A stretch of DNA of 64,000 nt from Certhia americana. Taxonomy: Eukaryota; Chordata; Aves; Passeriformes; Certhiidae. The DNA is taken from the NCBI GenBank assembly GCA_018697195.1, contig CM031878.1, forward strand, positions 66,055,298 to 66,119,297. Reading direction: 5' to 3'. This document shows, piece after piece, positions 1-13,100 of this stretch. Each line of letters opens with the position of its first letter. Position 1 is the stretch's first letter. The translations under genes were made by a program, and so were the position numbers. The notes under the pieces were generated by a model that was not told where the DNA came from, did not search any database, and saw only the letters and a list, made by a program, of their open reading frames with translations.

Positions 1-100
1 CCACCCATCCCGGGGAGCGGCCACCCATCCCGGGGAGCGGTCACCCAGCCTGGGGAAGCCGTCACCCGTCCCGGCAGGAGCGGTGACCCGCCCCGGGGCT
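1..100. repeat. Truncated minisatellite, 20-bp unit, at the left edge
   Basis: Positions 1-20 and 21-40 are identical copies of a CCACCCATCC-CGGGGAGCGG unit. About three further diverged copies follow to about 100. The array continues out of the window on the left. The GC-rich context extends to about 350. Confidence 0.88.
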
Positions 101-519
101 GAGCTGCGGTCCCGGCGCTGCCAGGACGGTCCCGGCGCCCTGTGTGTGTCTGTGGCGGGTGCGGATGCGGGGGACTCGCTGGTGCACGATCCTGTTGGGC
201 GGCGGGGAGCCGTGTGCCCTCCCCCGGACCAGCCTCGCCCAACGGGAGCTGCAGGACCTGAGAGGGGCAACACCGCCCAGCCTTCGGCTTCGGCCAGGCT
301 GTGTGCCCGGGAAGGTCCCAAACGCGGGTGAAATGGCCGAAACAGGCACGCTCAAGGGATGGAGCCAGCTGTGTGTGTGCCCTTGTGGGAAAAGGCCGTG
401 GTATCCTGGGCTGCATTCAAAAGAGCGTTGCCATCAGGTGGAGAGAGGTGGTCCTGCTCCTCTGCCCTGCTGAGGGCACATCTGGAGTGCTCTTTCAGTT
501 TTTCCTCAGCAAAAAAGAA
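101..519. other. GC-rich left-edge sequence without an identified gene
   Basis: GC- and CpG-rich to about 350, then ordinary. Overlapping short frames occur on both strands with no recognisable product. It may be the edge of a CpG island belonging to something left of the window. Confidence 0.3.
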
Positions 520-978
520 GTGTGAAGCTCCTGGAGCGGGTCCAGTGCAGGGCAAGAAAGGGACTAGAGCATCTCTCTTATGAGGAAAGGCTGAGAGAGC
601 TGGGCCTGTTCAGCCTGGAGAAAAGATGACTGAGAAGGGACCACATCAGTACCTATAAATATCTGAAGGGAGGGTGTCATGAGGATGGACCAGGCTCTGC
701 TTGGTAGTGCCCAGCAATAGGATAAGAGGAAACAGGCAGAAACTGATGCAAAGGATGGTGCACCTGATTGCAAGCAAGAACTTCTTTATTCTGTGGGTGG
801 TTGCACATTGGGACAGATTGCCCAGAGTATGCAATATGCATATATGAGGCAGAGTATGCCTCACTGGAAATGCTCAAGAACCACTGAGTACAATCCTGTG
901 CCATGTGTTCTAGGACAACCCAAAAGACCCACTGTGGTCCCTTCCAACCTGGCCAGTTCTCTGATTCTGTGATTTTGG
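520..978 (+). mobile_element. CR1 LINE 3' fragment (+ orientation)
   Basis: The segment matches the avian CR1 3' region: TATGAGGAAAGGCTGAGAGA, then GTTCAGCCTGGAGAA, CCCAGCAATAGGATAAGAGG, the GGTTGCACATTGGGACAGATTGCCCAGAG block and a terminal CCCTTCCAACC...TGATTCTGTGAT tail. It is 5'-truncated, as is usual for CR1, and diverged. Confidence 0.88.
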
Positions 979-1557
979 GAGTGGGTCGTTGGTCTTTCAT
1001 CTTTGTTGTATTTAATGTGCTGAATAGAAGCAGGAGCCTGTGAGGCACTTGTAATACTTTTGGGTTCGTTTGTGTTAGCAGTGGTGCACTGCTTGGCACC
1101 CATGTCATCTTGCACCTCTGGCTTTGGACACTAAACAGCAGCGCTAAAAGAATTCATCAAACACAAACATTTCTTCCAACCTGCTAAAAAATCACTTGCA
1201 TTCAGGATCTGTTTTAAATGGTGTTGCTGCTGCAGTCCCTAGAAAATGTGTCAATTGTAGCACACACTGAAATTTTACGGCCTCTCAGCTGCCAGCGTCT
1301 GAAAGTTGTAATAGATGCCAATACACTGCAAGCAGGAAGCTGTCAGTGGTGTATGTAAATCCTCAGGCTTAAACCCAGCAGTGCTGTGGTTCTGGGTGTA
1401 TGGCACTTACAGAGATGATTGGGAAGCCAGCCCAGAGCTCAGGTGCAGTGCCCAAGGGAGAACATGCTCTGCACCACCACACATGCACTGCATGTCTGCA
1501 GAACCCCTCTGCCTGAGATAGTGCCTCAGCTGGCAAGTAGTTGAGACAATAGCCACA
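979..1557. other. Intergenic sequence between two convergent CR1 copies
   Basis: Unique sequence; I see no gene signals or recognisable repeats. Confidence 0.4.
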
Positions 1558-2660
1558 GAGTCATAGAATTCCTTAGGTGAGAGAAGACCTTTAGGATTAT
1601 CAAGTCCAACCATTAACCCAACAGAGCTAGGCCCAGCTACCTATGTCCCTAAGCACCATATCCACGTCTTTTAAATACCTTCAGAGCTGATGATTCTACC
1701 ACTTCCCTGGACAGCCTGTTCCAATGCTTAACAACGTTTTTCATGATATAATATTTCATAATATCCAAATTAAGCCTCCCCTGGCACAGTTTAGGGATAT
1801 TTCCCCTTGTCCTAAGGCTTGCTGCCTAAAAGAAAGAGGCTGCAAGCCTTGCTAAAGCCTCCTTTCAGGTTGTAAAGAGTGATCAGGTGTCCCCTTGGTT
1901 ACCATTCTTTCCAGGCTGAACATCCCCAACTCCCTCAGCTGCTCCTCATCAGACCCATGCAATAGACTGTTCCACATCTTTGTTGACCTTCTCTGGACAC
2001 ACTTCAGCGCTTCAATATCTTTCTCGTAGTGAGGGGCCCAAAACTGAACCCACATTTTGAGGAGGCCTCACCAGTGCCCAATAAAAGGCTTCTCCCGTGC
2101 CCCATACAGGATGACAATCTCTTTCTTGGTCGTGCTGGCCACACCATTTTTGATACAGGCTAGGATATAATGATATCCTTTCTGGCCACCTGGGCACCCT
2201 TGGCTCATGTTCATCCTCTGTTGACCAGTGCCTCCAGGTCCCTTTCTTCAGGGCCACTTGCCAGGCACTCTGCCCCCAGCCTGTAGCACTGCTTGGTGTT
2301 GTTGTGACCAAAGTGCAGGACCCAGCGCTTCCTCTGTTAAACCTCATCATCTTGGCCTCGGGCCATCAATCCAGCCTGTCCAGATCCCTCTGCCAAGCCT
2401 TCCAACCCTCAGTGGATCAACACTCGCACCCTTCTTAGTGTCACCTGCAAACTGACAGTGCACTTGATCCCCACATCCAGATCATGGATAAAGATTTTAA
2501 TTGGGCTGTCCCCAACACTGAGCCTTGGGGAACAGCATTTGTGACTGGTCACGAGCTGGATGTAACTCCATTCACCTCCACTCTCTGGCCATCCAGCTTT
2601 TGGGCGGGGTTTTTTTGGTGGTTTGTATTTTGGGCAGCAAAGGTTGCACTTGTCCATGAA
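1558..2660 (-). mobile_element. CR1 LINE 3' fragment (- orientation), about 1.1 kb
   Basis: It begins at the reverse-complemented CR1 tail (TCATAGAATTCC...AAGTCCAACCATTAACCC). It continues through the CR1 landmarks for the truncated 3' region: AGCCTCCCCTGGCACAG, GCTGAACATCCCCAACTCCC, GGGGCCCAAAACTGAACCCA, CTGAGCCTTGGGGAACA and GAGCTGGATGTAACTCCATT. The left end of the element (window right) fades near 2660. Small reverse-strand frames here are fossils of CR1. Confidence 0.9.
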
Positions 2661-3911
2661 CAGACTCTTCACTGTGTGTTTTCAGGTGGTTTGTGCAGCT
2701 GACCAAATGCCTACAACACTTGAAGAATGCAGGCATGCTTGTGGAACATATTTTCTCATGTAGACATTTGACAGGGATCTGTTTCATGTGTGGCAAGGCT
2801 TCTCTGAACCAAACATGTTAGCTGATACATTGGAAAGATCCACCTCAAAATTCATTCCTCATCCAATCCAAAACACAGCATACCCTGATGCTCACTTTTG
2901 ACTATATGGGGTGATCAGAGAATGTCTGTCGTAGGGGATGTAGCTTTTCTTCTCTTTTCCATTCTGCCCACATTCTGCCTGCAGTAGTGTCTCTGAGTGT
3001 AAGGAGATTTCTCATCAGGTGACTACAGTAAAAAATAATTTCATGGGCACAGCAGAGGGGGTGGTTGCAGATTCCACATTAAATGGCACATGAGCAGTAA
3101 CACCAAATTATCATCTTGCTCAATTGATGTCTGACAGAAATAGATCCTTTTTCCCCTTGAGGTTTAAAACATATTTGTAGTTCCTGAGTCAAAGAGCCAT
3201 CTGGACTAATCTAGGACCTTGCTTTGATGTCTGACCTACATGCTGGCCTTTTGTACAACTGAGAGTTTTACCAATGCCCTGCCCCTGGAGGCTGCAGTCA
3301 GCACTAGGGAATATGGGGCTTCAGGTCATGGTTCAAGACATTTATCCTGCAGCTGTTTAGATCTGTTCATTTTAGTAAACCAAACCTAGTTCATGTGTGT
3401 AGAGGTGGTTATGGCTCTCCTCTGATGCCATTGCTAATGAGCACAACACTGTACAGTCATATTCTTTAAGCATCAAAGCAGGCCCAAAAGGAAACATGTC
3501 TCTTGTGCTGCATTCTTTGATATGTCAGTGCACTTTCAGCAGGTAAATTAGCATGTATGTTTACGCAGAGTAAACGGCATGTGTGTTTATATTCTCTGCC
3601 AGTTCAATAAGGTGCTGAGAATTTAATATTATGATTCAGCTGCCTTTCTCGCACTGCAAACACGTAGCAGTGGTGCTCAACTAATTCTGGCATTAAAGTT
3701 TACAGCAGAAATATAATGAAGTCCAAAGGCTTACTGATTTTTTCCAGTAGTTGGGTATAAGCTTTATTGCTTTATAAATTCATTAGACAACAGTTAAGGA
3801 TTCTGCCTAATAGTGACAGAAACATTTTCAGTCAGCCTGTATATCTAATCACATAAGTCTCAATAGTTAAAATCCAGGAGGTGTGAACTTATCATTTCCA
3901 TATTTTTTAGA
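2661..3911. other. Intergenic, unique sequence
   Basis: I see no coding or RNA gene. The only frames are short and composition-driven. Confidence 0.4.
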
Positions 3912-4136
3912 GAATCATAGAATGATTTGAATTGGAAGGAACCTTAAAGACCATCTAGTTCCAACTCCCTTGCCATAAGTAACCTTTCACTAGATCAGGG
4001 TGCTCAGAGCCCGTCCAAGCTGGCCCTTAACTCTTCCAGAGATGGGACAGTCACAGCTTCTCTGGGCAGTGTGCTCTAGTGCCTCAACACCCCCACCATA
4101 AAGATTTTCTTCCTTATATCTAATTTAAACCTTTTA
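3912..4136 (-). mobile_element. CR1 LINE 3' fragment (- orientation)
   Basis: The sequence from AGAATCATAGAATGATTTGA through GGAACCTTAAAGACCATCTA to the AAAGATTTTCTTCCTTATAT block is the reverse complement of the CR1 3' end. It is relatively well preserved. Confidence 0.92.
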
Positions 4137-5142
4137 GTCTTTTAATTTGAAGTATTTTTAGATTTGGCATGCATGGGACTGAACATTTTTGATACATCAA
4201 ATGCACGTGGGTTACCAGGTGAACGTGTGAAGAAATAAGGAAAAAGGTGGAGCCAAGGCTAATTCCAAGTTTTGAATTTGAAAGAAGACCAAAGCTGGCT
4301 GATGAGACTGTATTGTCTCAGAGCAATTCAGAGTAGTACACTGATTCAAACCAGGAGGTGCAGAAGAATGAGGAAGGAGCTGGGAAGACACAAGAAAAGG
4401 TGATTTGGCTGAGAGGCTCCTTAATTTACTACTCCTTAATAAAGAGTATATGAAAGTGTGGGTATGCTGAATGACACTATTTAGTCACAGTACTCACAAG
4501 AGTTCCCTTTCACTCTTCCTCTATAAAAATGTTGGTGTTTGCAAGGATGACTTCCCTGTTTATTGAAGTGTAAATATGTTTCATCCATGTACAAGATGGC
4601 AGTATGAGGCAGGAAGAATAAAAGAAGTGCTTGATAATACTGAGGATATTTAAAAACAGCAAGATGAGAAGATGAGATGGGATCTGGTTTATATTATCTT
4701 GGAAAGTTTATGCATACTGGTGATGCTGCTAAATAATTTTTGGAAGAAGATAAAACAATGTTTAAAGAGGAAATCTTGAAAAGAGGCAGAAACTTAATAT
4801 GTTCAGTGAAAAGTCAATTTTACACAGAAAATCTCTTCCTGATGCTAAAAGAAGTACATTTTCTTTTTGTAGGAGTTTGATGTCATGACTATCAAATTGG
4901 AAGAACACAAAAGCCAGACAAACAGTAAACTTTGTGCTGACTGTGAAAAGAAAGAAATCCTTGCAATGAAACTAAACAATGTGTAAATCTTGTTATGAAG
5001 TCTTTATTTTTCTGCTTTAATTATTCATAGCCTTCTTGAAGAATTTGGAGGTCTTTGCAAACTTTACACCAACTGGATACAGTGTGCTGAAAACTACTCT
5101 GAATGCACTATGGCTTTACACAGAGACAACTTCTCCATATTA

Positions 5143-5164
5143 AAATAAAAAAAAAAAAAAAAAA
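5143..5164. repeat. Poly-A run
   Basis: An A run with an AATAAA-like start. The sequence to its left is not a recognisable retrocopy. Confidence 0.8.
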
Positions 5165-6951
5165 GGAAGGGTGCAAAATCAAGAGAGGGTCTTCAACAGA
5201 AAACCATTCTTTCCTATTCCATCTTTCCTAGCCATGAAGAATTTGTTCACCTCTTCAGTGAAGCTGATTTTAAAAAAACTGTTATCATTTCTTCCCTCAG
5301 TTTTCTTTTCTGTAGACTAAACAACCTCAATTCCTTCTATCTTTCCACATGGGTCAAGTATTAGAGCAGGCATCATCTGGATGTATAGCTTTTGGTTGAA
5401 ATATTACCTTTGTCCTTATACATGAGTAGAAGCTACAGATCATTTCTTGCTTTTTCCCTTTATTTTTAAGTTGTTCAAGTGACATAAGGCTGTTGTGACA
5501 AACATCATGTAACCCATTCAAAGGATATGCTTAGGCTATCTTGTGTTTGTATTATGGTGCATGGGTCATGTTGCATTTTAGAGCTAGCTGATGTGTTATT
5601 TGTGTGTTTGTCTCTTGAAGTCACCAGCCTTTTAAAAGAATAATATGCTACTGTTTGACAGTCTTGGATTTAAGTAATAGTGTCTGTAATGAGATGTTTC
5701 ATTGTTTCTTACAGGCCCTCTACAATTTAAAATGGGTACAGAAGAGACGACTATTGAGCATATAGAATCTGACAGATTTTTGATTTCTAGTAGTACTAGC
5801 ATTGACAGTAATTCCAGCAGTTCCCTTTAGTACTATGGCATGATATGAGCTATGATTTATTGTAGTGATATAGAAATATTTCATATCCAAATTGCTCTAG
5901 TATATCATGTTATACAGGTAAAAGAATTCTGGTACACATAATAATGCTTTATGGTTCTGTAGGCACTTTCATCTATGTTAACTGCTGGATAGCTGCCAGG
6001 ATAAAACTTGGGATAAACACTGTGTCCTGTAAGACTGCTGTAACTGAGCTCTTATTTTTATTTTCTCATTTTGAAATGGGTTTCTGATTTTCAAGGCTGA
6101 ATCACTAGAAGTGTGTCATCCCTTCCAGGACTGATCTTTGTCCATAAAATGTCACACTGCCATCATTGTCTTGTTTCTTTAATGTATCACTGGCAGAATA
6201 AAATCACTGGTTTAAAGCCAAGCTTTAATCCCAAAAAGAACTAAAAAATGCCCCACTACATCTTATACACCCACTGAATTATAAAATGGTTAAAAGTGTT
6301 AAAAGATCAAAACCATTGTGACCTGACATATGATTTTAAGATGCAGCAGTTAAAAAATCCCAGCAGCTTAAGGTCTGCAAATTGTAAGTTGTATATGGCC
6401 CTCATGAATAATGAAGAAAGAGGTTTATGGGAAGTTTTGTGTTTTTTTGTCTTTTCCTTTATGTGACTTCAGAAAGATGGAGTGTATCTTATGCGCTGTC
6501 TCTTCTATTAAACCACTTGTAAAATGGCTTAGACTGCTCCTGTCATCTGGTGCACTTATGCAAAATAAATGTGTCCTATGCTCCGGATAAGTGTCTTCCT
6601 TCTGGTGAATAGTTTTTAAGCTTTTTAAATTTTGTATCCAAACACGATTTGAAGTGTCACCCTTTCCACTCTAATGGTCAAAGCATTTATTTAGGTGATA
6701 CCAGCAATGTGTTTTCAAAATAGTGCAGCTGGAGACAGAACCCTTTTGAGCATATATGTTTACAGGATATCAGAGCTATCTGTAATTGCACATCTCATTT
6801 AGCACATAGTCATTCATTTAAATTCTGTTTTTCATAGCATGTTGCATAAGATCCCTTAGGGCAAAACTGAAAATTTTTTTTCAGCAAAGCATAGCTGTGA
6901 GGAAATGTACAGTAAAATTTCTTTGTTTTCAAGGCAAAAACCTAAAACTTT

Positions 6952-6967
6952 GGGGGGGGGGGGGGGG
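6952..6967. repeat. Poly-G run (16 G)
   Basis: Sixteen consecutive G in an AT-rich region. Its exact length may be a sequencing artefact. Confidence 0.9.
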
Positions 6968-9079
6968 AAAGCACTAAAAATGCATAGGATCCTATTTTTT
7001 TCCCTTCTCCATATACTACATGAAATTAATAAATGTTAATAATACTGCTAATAATAATATTACTTCCATGTAAGTTGTTCATTCCAGTTCTCCAGACATT
7101 ATTGCATATCTCTAAATTGTGGCTGTGGTCCCTTTTCCATGGAACTACTTACACCTAATGGTAAGCACATAGGTGTTTGAAAAGTATGTCTTTGCCAATA
7201 AATTTAAGTTCCAGTAATTGATGCTTCCAGCCTGATAATGCCCAGAGGTGCAAATCAGAATATTTAGCCTGTGTTTCTAGGCTCTAAAGAAAAAAAGAGA
7301 ATTCCTTCCTCAAATATGGAAATGGGAAGCTTAAAAAGTAGCATTCTTTCACATGTCTATGGTGAAGAATAGGTACAGGTCTGATATTTTCATGTAATGT
7401 TTCCAATCATTCATTATTATTTCATTATTATTTAATTCTTTGATGTTTTCAATTATTTTTTTTCAATATTCAGTTGTTCTTGGTGGCAGAGGGGAGCAAA
7501 GGGAAGGTAGGGAAAGAAGGACATAGGAAGAGTGAAACACTGGAAGGTCATTAATTGTGTAGGAGGTAAATGGCAATCCAGGAGTAACACTAAGAAGAAA
7601 ACAAACATAATCAGCAGTGCTAAGGTGTGTGAATGGATTTGGACCTCACCTTCCAAATACCGGATGAGGTTGTAGTAATAATAAAAAGGGAAAATAAAAC
7701 TTGAAGCTGTTCAAAAAGAAAGAGAAAATTACAAGAGTTTTTCCTTTATAAATCATAAGGAAAGCACTGACGATTTGGAGAGATTTTGTATGAAAACTGA
7801 TCATTTTAGAAAAGGCCTGAGCATCTAGAACAAGGGAGGAAGCTGCTGCCAGGATAGTTTTAAATGGAAGGACAATTTGTTGGTGGTTTGTTTCAAGATG
7901 AGTGAGAGGTGAGGACACATGATATTTCTCTCTCCAACTCACTCTGGAGCCTGCTGTGCTGACAGAAGTAAAAAGCTAGCCTCATTAGTACAGGAAATAT
8001 GGGTTAGAAGATACAGGGGGAAAAAATATGTGTAATGTCGGTGTCCCTGTAGTTCTGCATTGTTACAACTGTGTTAAAAGTAGTGTCTGACCAAGGATCT
8101 CATCTGTCTAGTTTCTTCCTAATTTCTATGCAGTAAGATGCAGTGTTTCTGAAAAGAGGTATTCATTTGCTGTCTGACAGATTACACTATGTAAAAAAGA
8201 TATCTTAATCTACCCTAAGAAAGATTTGTGTCAAGTTCTTCACCTCTATATTTACTTTTACTTTTATTAAGATTTCAATCAGAGATCAAATTTCTGTGAA
8301 ATACCTACCATAATCCTTTGTCTATGTGAAATAATTTTATATACATTTTTGTACCTCAAACAACAGCTAAAGAAAGTGTGCAAGATTGTATAAAGATTGA
8401 GGGAAGGACAATAGTCCTGCATGCAAGCTGGGCATTAAGTGTCAGCTATTGGCAAATATATATCATTGGTGTTTTTACATAGCATCTTTTTTATTGAGCA
8501 GTTTTATAGTCAGTCACAGGTGAAATTCTCTACACTGTTGCTCATTAAGAATTTCTATGGCCCAGTATGTAGGAAAACGTAGTGACTTGTTACACTTAAA
8601 AGAAGAAGTGATATTCCTATGAGCATGCTGCAATAACTCTGCACATATTGACATTTTAGTGGTCTATGTTAAGTATGTTCAAATAAACACCATTGAAGCT
8701 ATTCTTTCTCTTACCATTGTCTATGCTAAGTTGATTGTCCCTTTTCTAAGTGATTTTTTTAATAAAAATCCTACTCTCATGTGCTCTGTAAATGCTATAT
8801 ATTCTGCCCTGTAACTTATTCCAACAGTCAACCTTGCATTTAATTGTTGTAGTGCTCATAATGAAAGGAAGTGAAAGTGTGTTATTTTTGAGAAAGGAAT
8901 TGCAGATAATTTGGAAATAATTCTGACTCATGGTTTTGGAGAGCTGTACTGATGGCAGCAGGACTCTCTGTGGTGGGATGGCCTTGGCTGCATACAAAGG
9001 TGCTCTATCACTCTCCTTAGCAGGATGAGGGGAAGAAAATAAGATGGAGAAAACATCAATGAGTTAAGAAAGAAGTTTA

Positions 9080-9138
9080 ACAAAACAAAACAAAAAAACC
9101 CCCAAACCAAACAACAAAAAACGAAAACACAAAAAAAA
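9080..9138. repeat. A/C-rich simple repeat
   Basis: CAAAACAAAA and CCAAA-type units; low complexity. Confidence 0.85.
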
Positions 9139-10029
9139 GGCAAAGGTTGTGCATGAAAGCCAAGGAAAGCAAAACATTATTGTCTGCTTCTCATCTGCAG
9201 GTGGTATCCAACCACTTCCCAGGAATTAGGACTTCAGTACACCTGCGAGTTGCTGGGGTGAGGGAGGAGACAGAATGCTGGGGAGACAGTGCTGGTGCTG
9301 TGGCAGGGCTGCTCAGCAGCAGCCAAAGCATGAGCAGCACCTCTCCAGCCACCAGCTCACAGCACAGCAAGGGGAGGGCTGCTGTGGGGAAAAGAACCCG
9401 TCCCAGCCAGAGCCAACACACCTCTATATTCACAGTTCTGGTGTTCAGAGGTACGTGAAGGATCTCAGCATTGAACTCCCATTATCAAAAGAGGAACTGG
9501 GAGGTCTGACATGAAAAGTTGGGGGTTTTAATCACGTTGTTCTCTTTTGGGAAAGGAACTTTCAGCCATGGTGGAACTTTACAGTACTGCTTTTACATTT
9601 TACAGTTAAGCTAGTGAAAAAGGCTAGTGTTTTAATGATTTCTTTATTTTTTTTAAAGTGTCATAAACCCCCTAAGCCCTGAAGACCACACGAAGCATTT
9701 TAAAACAAGGGTTTCTTACAAAATGCATAGAATATGCATTATGTATGGAAATGCAATTGTCTGGAATGAAAATTTGCTCATACAGCTGTCACTTCTCAAT
9801 ATTTAATTCATCAGAAACTCATGCTGATGGCAAGTTTACCACTTGCCATTTGTGTTCTCTGTATTTCCTATGAAGCAAGACTTCTAAGCCTTAAATGTCA
9901 GTACTCTTTCTTAGTGTATTGTCATTAAATGTGTTACTGATTTTCAGTTTTGTCACCCATTAATATGAAGAACTGTAAGAAAAAGTAGGAACAGTCTGGG
10001 AAATTTCAATTGGTCTGAGCAAACAGAGC

Positions 10030-10140
10030 AGGTCTCTGAGCAACCTGGTCTAGTCTAAGAAGCCTCTGCTCATGGTAGATATTTGGTCTAGCTGACCTTT
10101 GAAGACCCCTTCCAATCCAGCTACTCTATGATTCTATAAA
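10030..10140 (+). mobile_element. CR1 LINE 3' tail remnant (+ orientation)
   Basis: CR1-like GAGCAACCTGGTCTAGTCTA, GACCCCTTCCAATCCAGCTA and the terminal CTATGATTCTAT tail identify a short, 5'-truncated copy. Confidence 0.85.
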
Positions 10141-13100
10141 AATGGTTAAATTTGTGACTGCAAGCAAAGGAACCTGAGCTAAAGAGCTCGAAGATCAGAC
10201 ATGTTGAATGCATCTCACTGGGAAATGCTCTCAGAAATGTAACTTCACATTGCATTTTATGTGCCAAAATACTTAGTATAATTGTTAACACCATTGAAAG
10301 CATTCCTTTTCTTTCCGTTTTTATTGTTTTTCTTTCATTTTTTTTCATCTTTGCTGGATGTCATATTTTCTCTTTGTCTGGAAGCATATGCTAGTATCAT
10401 AATGTTTTGGATGGCATATCCCACAGTTTTGGTTGGAAAACTAATGATTTGGATGGTGAAACATATTAGAGAGTCCCCCTTATTTAATCTATTAAATTCT
10501 AGATAATTTTCATTACAGGCTTCAAAGATTTGCATTGATTATTTGTTTTCAGTTCAAAATAGACCTTGGTGGATTTAAATGTAATCCCATGAAAGCTACC
10601 TGGAAGATGACTTATTTTTTGCATATCTTAAAATACAGTCCTGGTTTCTAGCAGAAGAAGCATCAGAGTAGAAACAAAGCAGATGTTTCTCTGATTGTAT
10701 CTAAGGATATGTCAATGGTATTCTTAGAAATAGAGAAATTTTGGCTTGGCAAACTAGTGGTGGCATTTTTGTTCTCATTAAAACATCAGATTGATAAAGT
10801 CCATGTACTGCTTTGTTCCAAAATGTTCAGGCTTCTTTAAACATTAGCATTCTTATGATTTCATTGGCATTGCAGGCTTCTAGGAAACTCACTTTTATAC
10901 AGATCTCTTCCTTCACATCTTTCCTTCCATCAGTTTGACAAGTGCAAAAAAGTCAGTCCTAAGACTGCCAGTTGTAGCTGCTGCTGGAGACACAGGATTG
11001 CAATGAATACTTAAAATTTGTTTCCAGGAAAGCTTTTTCCTGTTCAGGGCTCTGTCTCTCTCCCCATTGACAGAAAAGCCAGGACTTTTTTAGACTCAGC
11101 AATGTTCTGCGTCAAAATTCTCTAACTTCAGACAACATAGTCAGGGATGTGACAGCTTTATATGTAGAAGACCTCAGTGGTGTTGTAAATCCAGGGTATT
11201 TTCACAACTGTTGTGCTTATACAGTGCTGTAAAAGCAGATGGATATATCATGTGACGTGCAAACTACTGTTTTCACACTTAGGACACCAATCTGTAAATT
11301 TAAACCAGTAAATCTTCCTGAACATGAAGACAAAGTTGGTACTTGTTTCATAAACACATTGGCTATGTATATTATGGCTAATGCAGCAAATGTTCCCCTA
11401 AAGGATAAACAATGTCATCCACAGCTAAAGTGTTGTCTTTTAATGGTGTGGTTCATAAATTACAATGTCATTTAAAAATTAAATTCAAACTATTTACAAA
11501 AGCAAAATAAGTTCACTGTGAAAGTGAGTGAAATATAAATTAGAACTTGGACCTTTATTCTGCCTCTTTAGTATCAGTGTAAATTCAGTTCTAACAAAGT
11601 GATGTTTGCCTCTGTCAGAGCAGGATATTCCAGAGCACAGGAACAGCGCGCTGGTGAAGCATTCCAGCAGGAGTGTCCTTGTTGGCTGACCTTCTCTTCT
11701 CTCTGTCTTCTGTCTGTGATGCTTCCCCATTAATTGCATTTTCTGTCTGAGTAGCATTTTTACATTTGCTGGTGTAAGATTTATATATTTGGCAGCCTTT
11801 AAGGATCAACTTGGCTAAGGATGTTTTTCTAGTGAGACTAAGAGTGTCCACATGTGGTCTTGTCTGCCAGAAGATATGAGTGGTAGAAGAGACATTACAC
11901 AGCTATGATCTGATTAAATGAAGCTTATCCATAGTTATGTCTGTCTTACCAGTTCAAAGATAGAGGTGTGATTCATGCTTCTCCCTTCAGACCTAGAATA
12001 GGACTGTGTAACTACAGATACAATCACAAGCTGTATTTTAGCCATGAACTGAATAAGAAAAATTGTAAGGTGTCCCAGTCCTGTTTTCTAGAGGAAAATA
12101 AGATGACTGTGGATTTCAGATCAAATAGTTAGAAAGAATTCCTCTATAAACACTGGAACAGGAGCAGATCATCTGTGAAGAACAGCTAAGAAGACAGACA
12201 CAAGTTCATGCTGTGGCAAACCAGGAAAAACATGAAGTTAGGACTTCACATTCCCTTTCCTTCCTTCTCTTCTTTTCTCACTGACATTTTCAGAGTTTTA
12301 CAAAAAAATTTAGCTCACCTGTCTACCTCATTGCTACATGCACATCAGTGGTTGTGGATCAGTTGTAGATTCCATCTGTATTTTTCAAAAGTTGTGAGAG
12401 AAAATGGTGAGTCCCCTCTGAAGCAGCTTCCAGCAGTAAGTGACAACTGTGTCTCCATCTTCCAGGGGGTGCTAGTGCCTCCTCTATTAAGACAGCAGGA
12501 TGCTGACAAGAAGGCTGCTGTGCAATTAGCTCATTCTGAATCACAGTAAGAGCAAAACTGTGCTGTGAGATGATGCTTTGACCACCTGCCTGAGGCACTG
12601 TTTGCAGTAGTATACAGACCCCTGTGTCACTCAGTGAAGCCTTGGCATCCTGTCTGAAATTGGAAGACCAGATAGTGTCAGTATCTATGACTGCTTTATT
12701 TAACACTTATCTTGCCTGGAAACTGTGTCTCTCCATGCTGGGCAAGCTACCTGATAAAGCAAACAGTGAATTTTGCTGAGATCTTGAACAGTCTCAGCTG
12801 CTTTAGTTGAAGCTGACTGACTGAGGCTTTGAGGAAACCATCAGTCACTGAGTGCCTATCCAGTTTTGCATCTACTTTTTCAGCAGAATCATCTTCAAAG
12901 TCATGTATTGTCTGAGTGAGGTAGAAAGCAGTTGTCCTTCCATAAATTCCTGCTTCTATCACCTGCTAATGTTGCATTTATGCGTCTACCTAGCAGTAAT
13001 GTCAGCAAGACAAGTAAACTTAATAGAAAGCATATTTTCAAAGGGTCTTCACAGTTATTCAGAGTTGCAGAAGCTAAGTGCCTTGTGAGGGAAAGCAGGG

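Larger units (their letters stand above)
4137..10029. other. AT-rich intergenic DNA with simple repeats
   Basis: AT-rich, repeat-poor sequence. It includes an A run (5143-5164), a G run (6952-6967) and an A/C-rich tract (9080-9138). A GC-richer patch at 9190-9430 breaks the AT-rich trend but shows no recognisable protein or repeat. No gene supported. Confidence 0.45.

Noticed and set aside
9147..9458. Overlapping frames in a GC-richer patch
   Set aside because: Frames on both strands, no recognised protein or exon signals.
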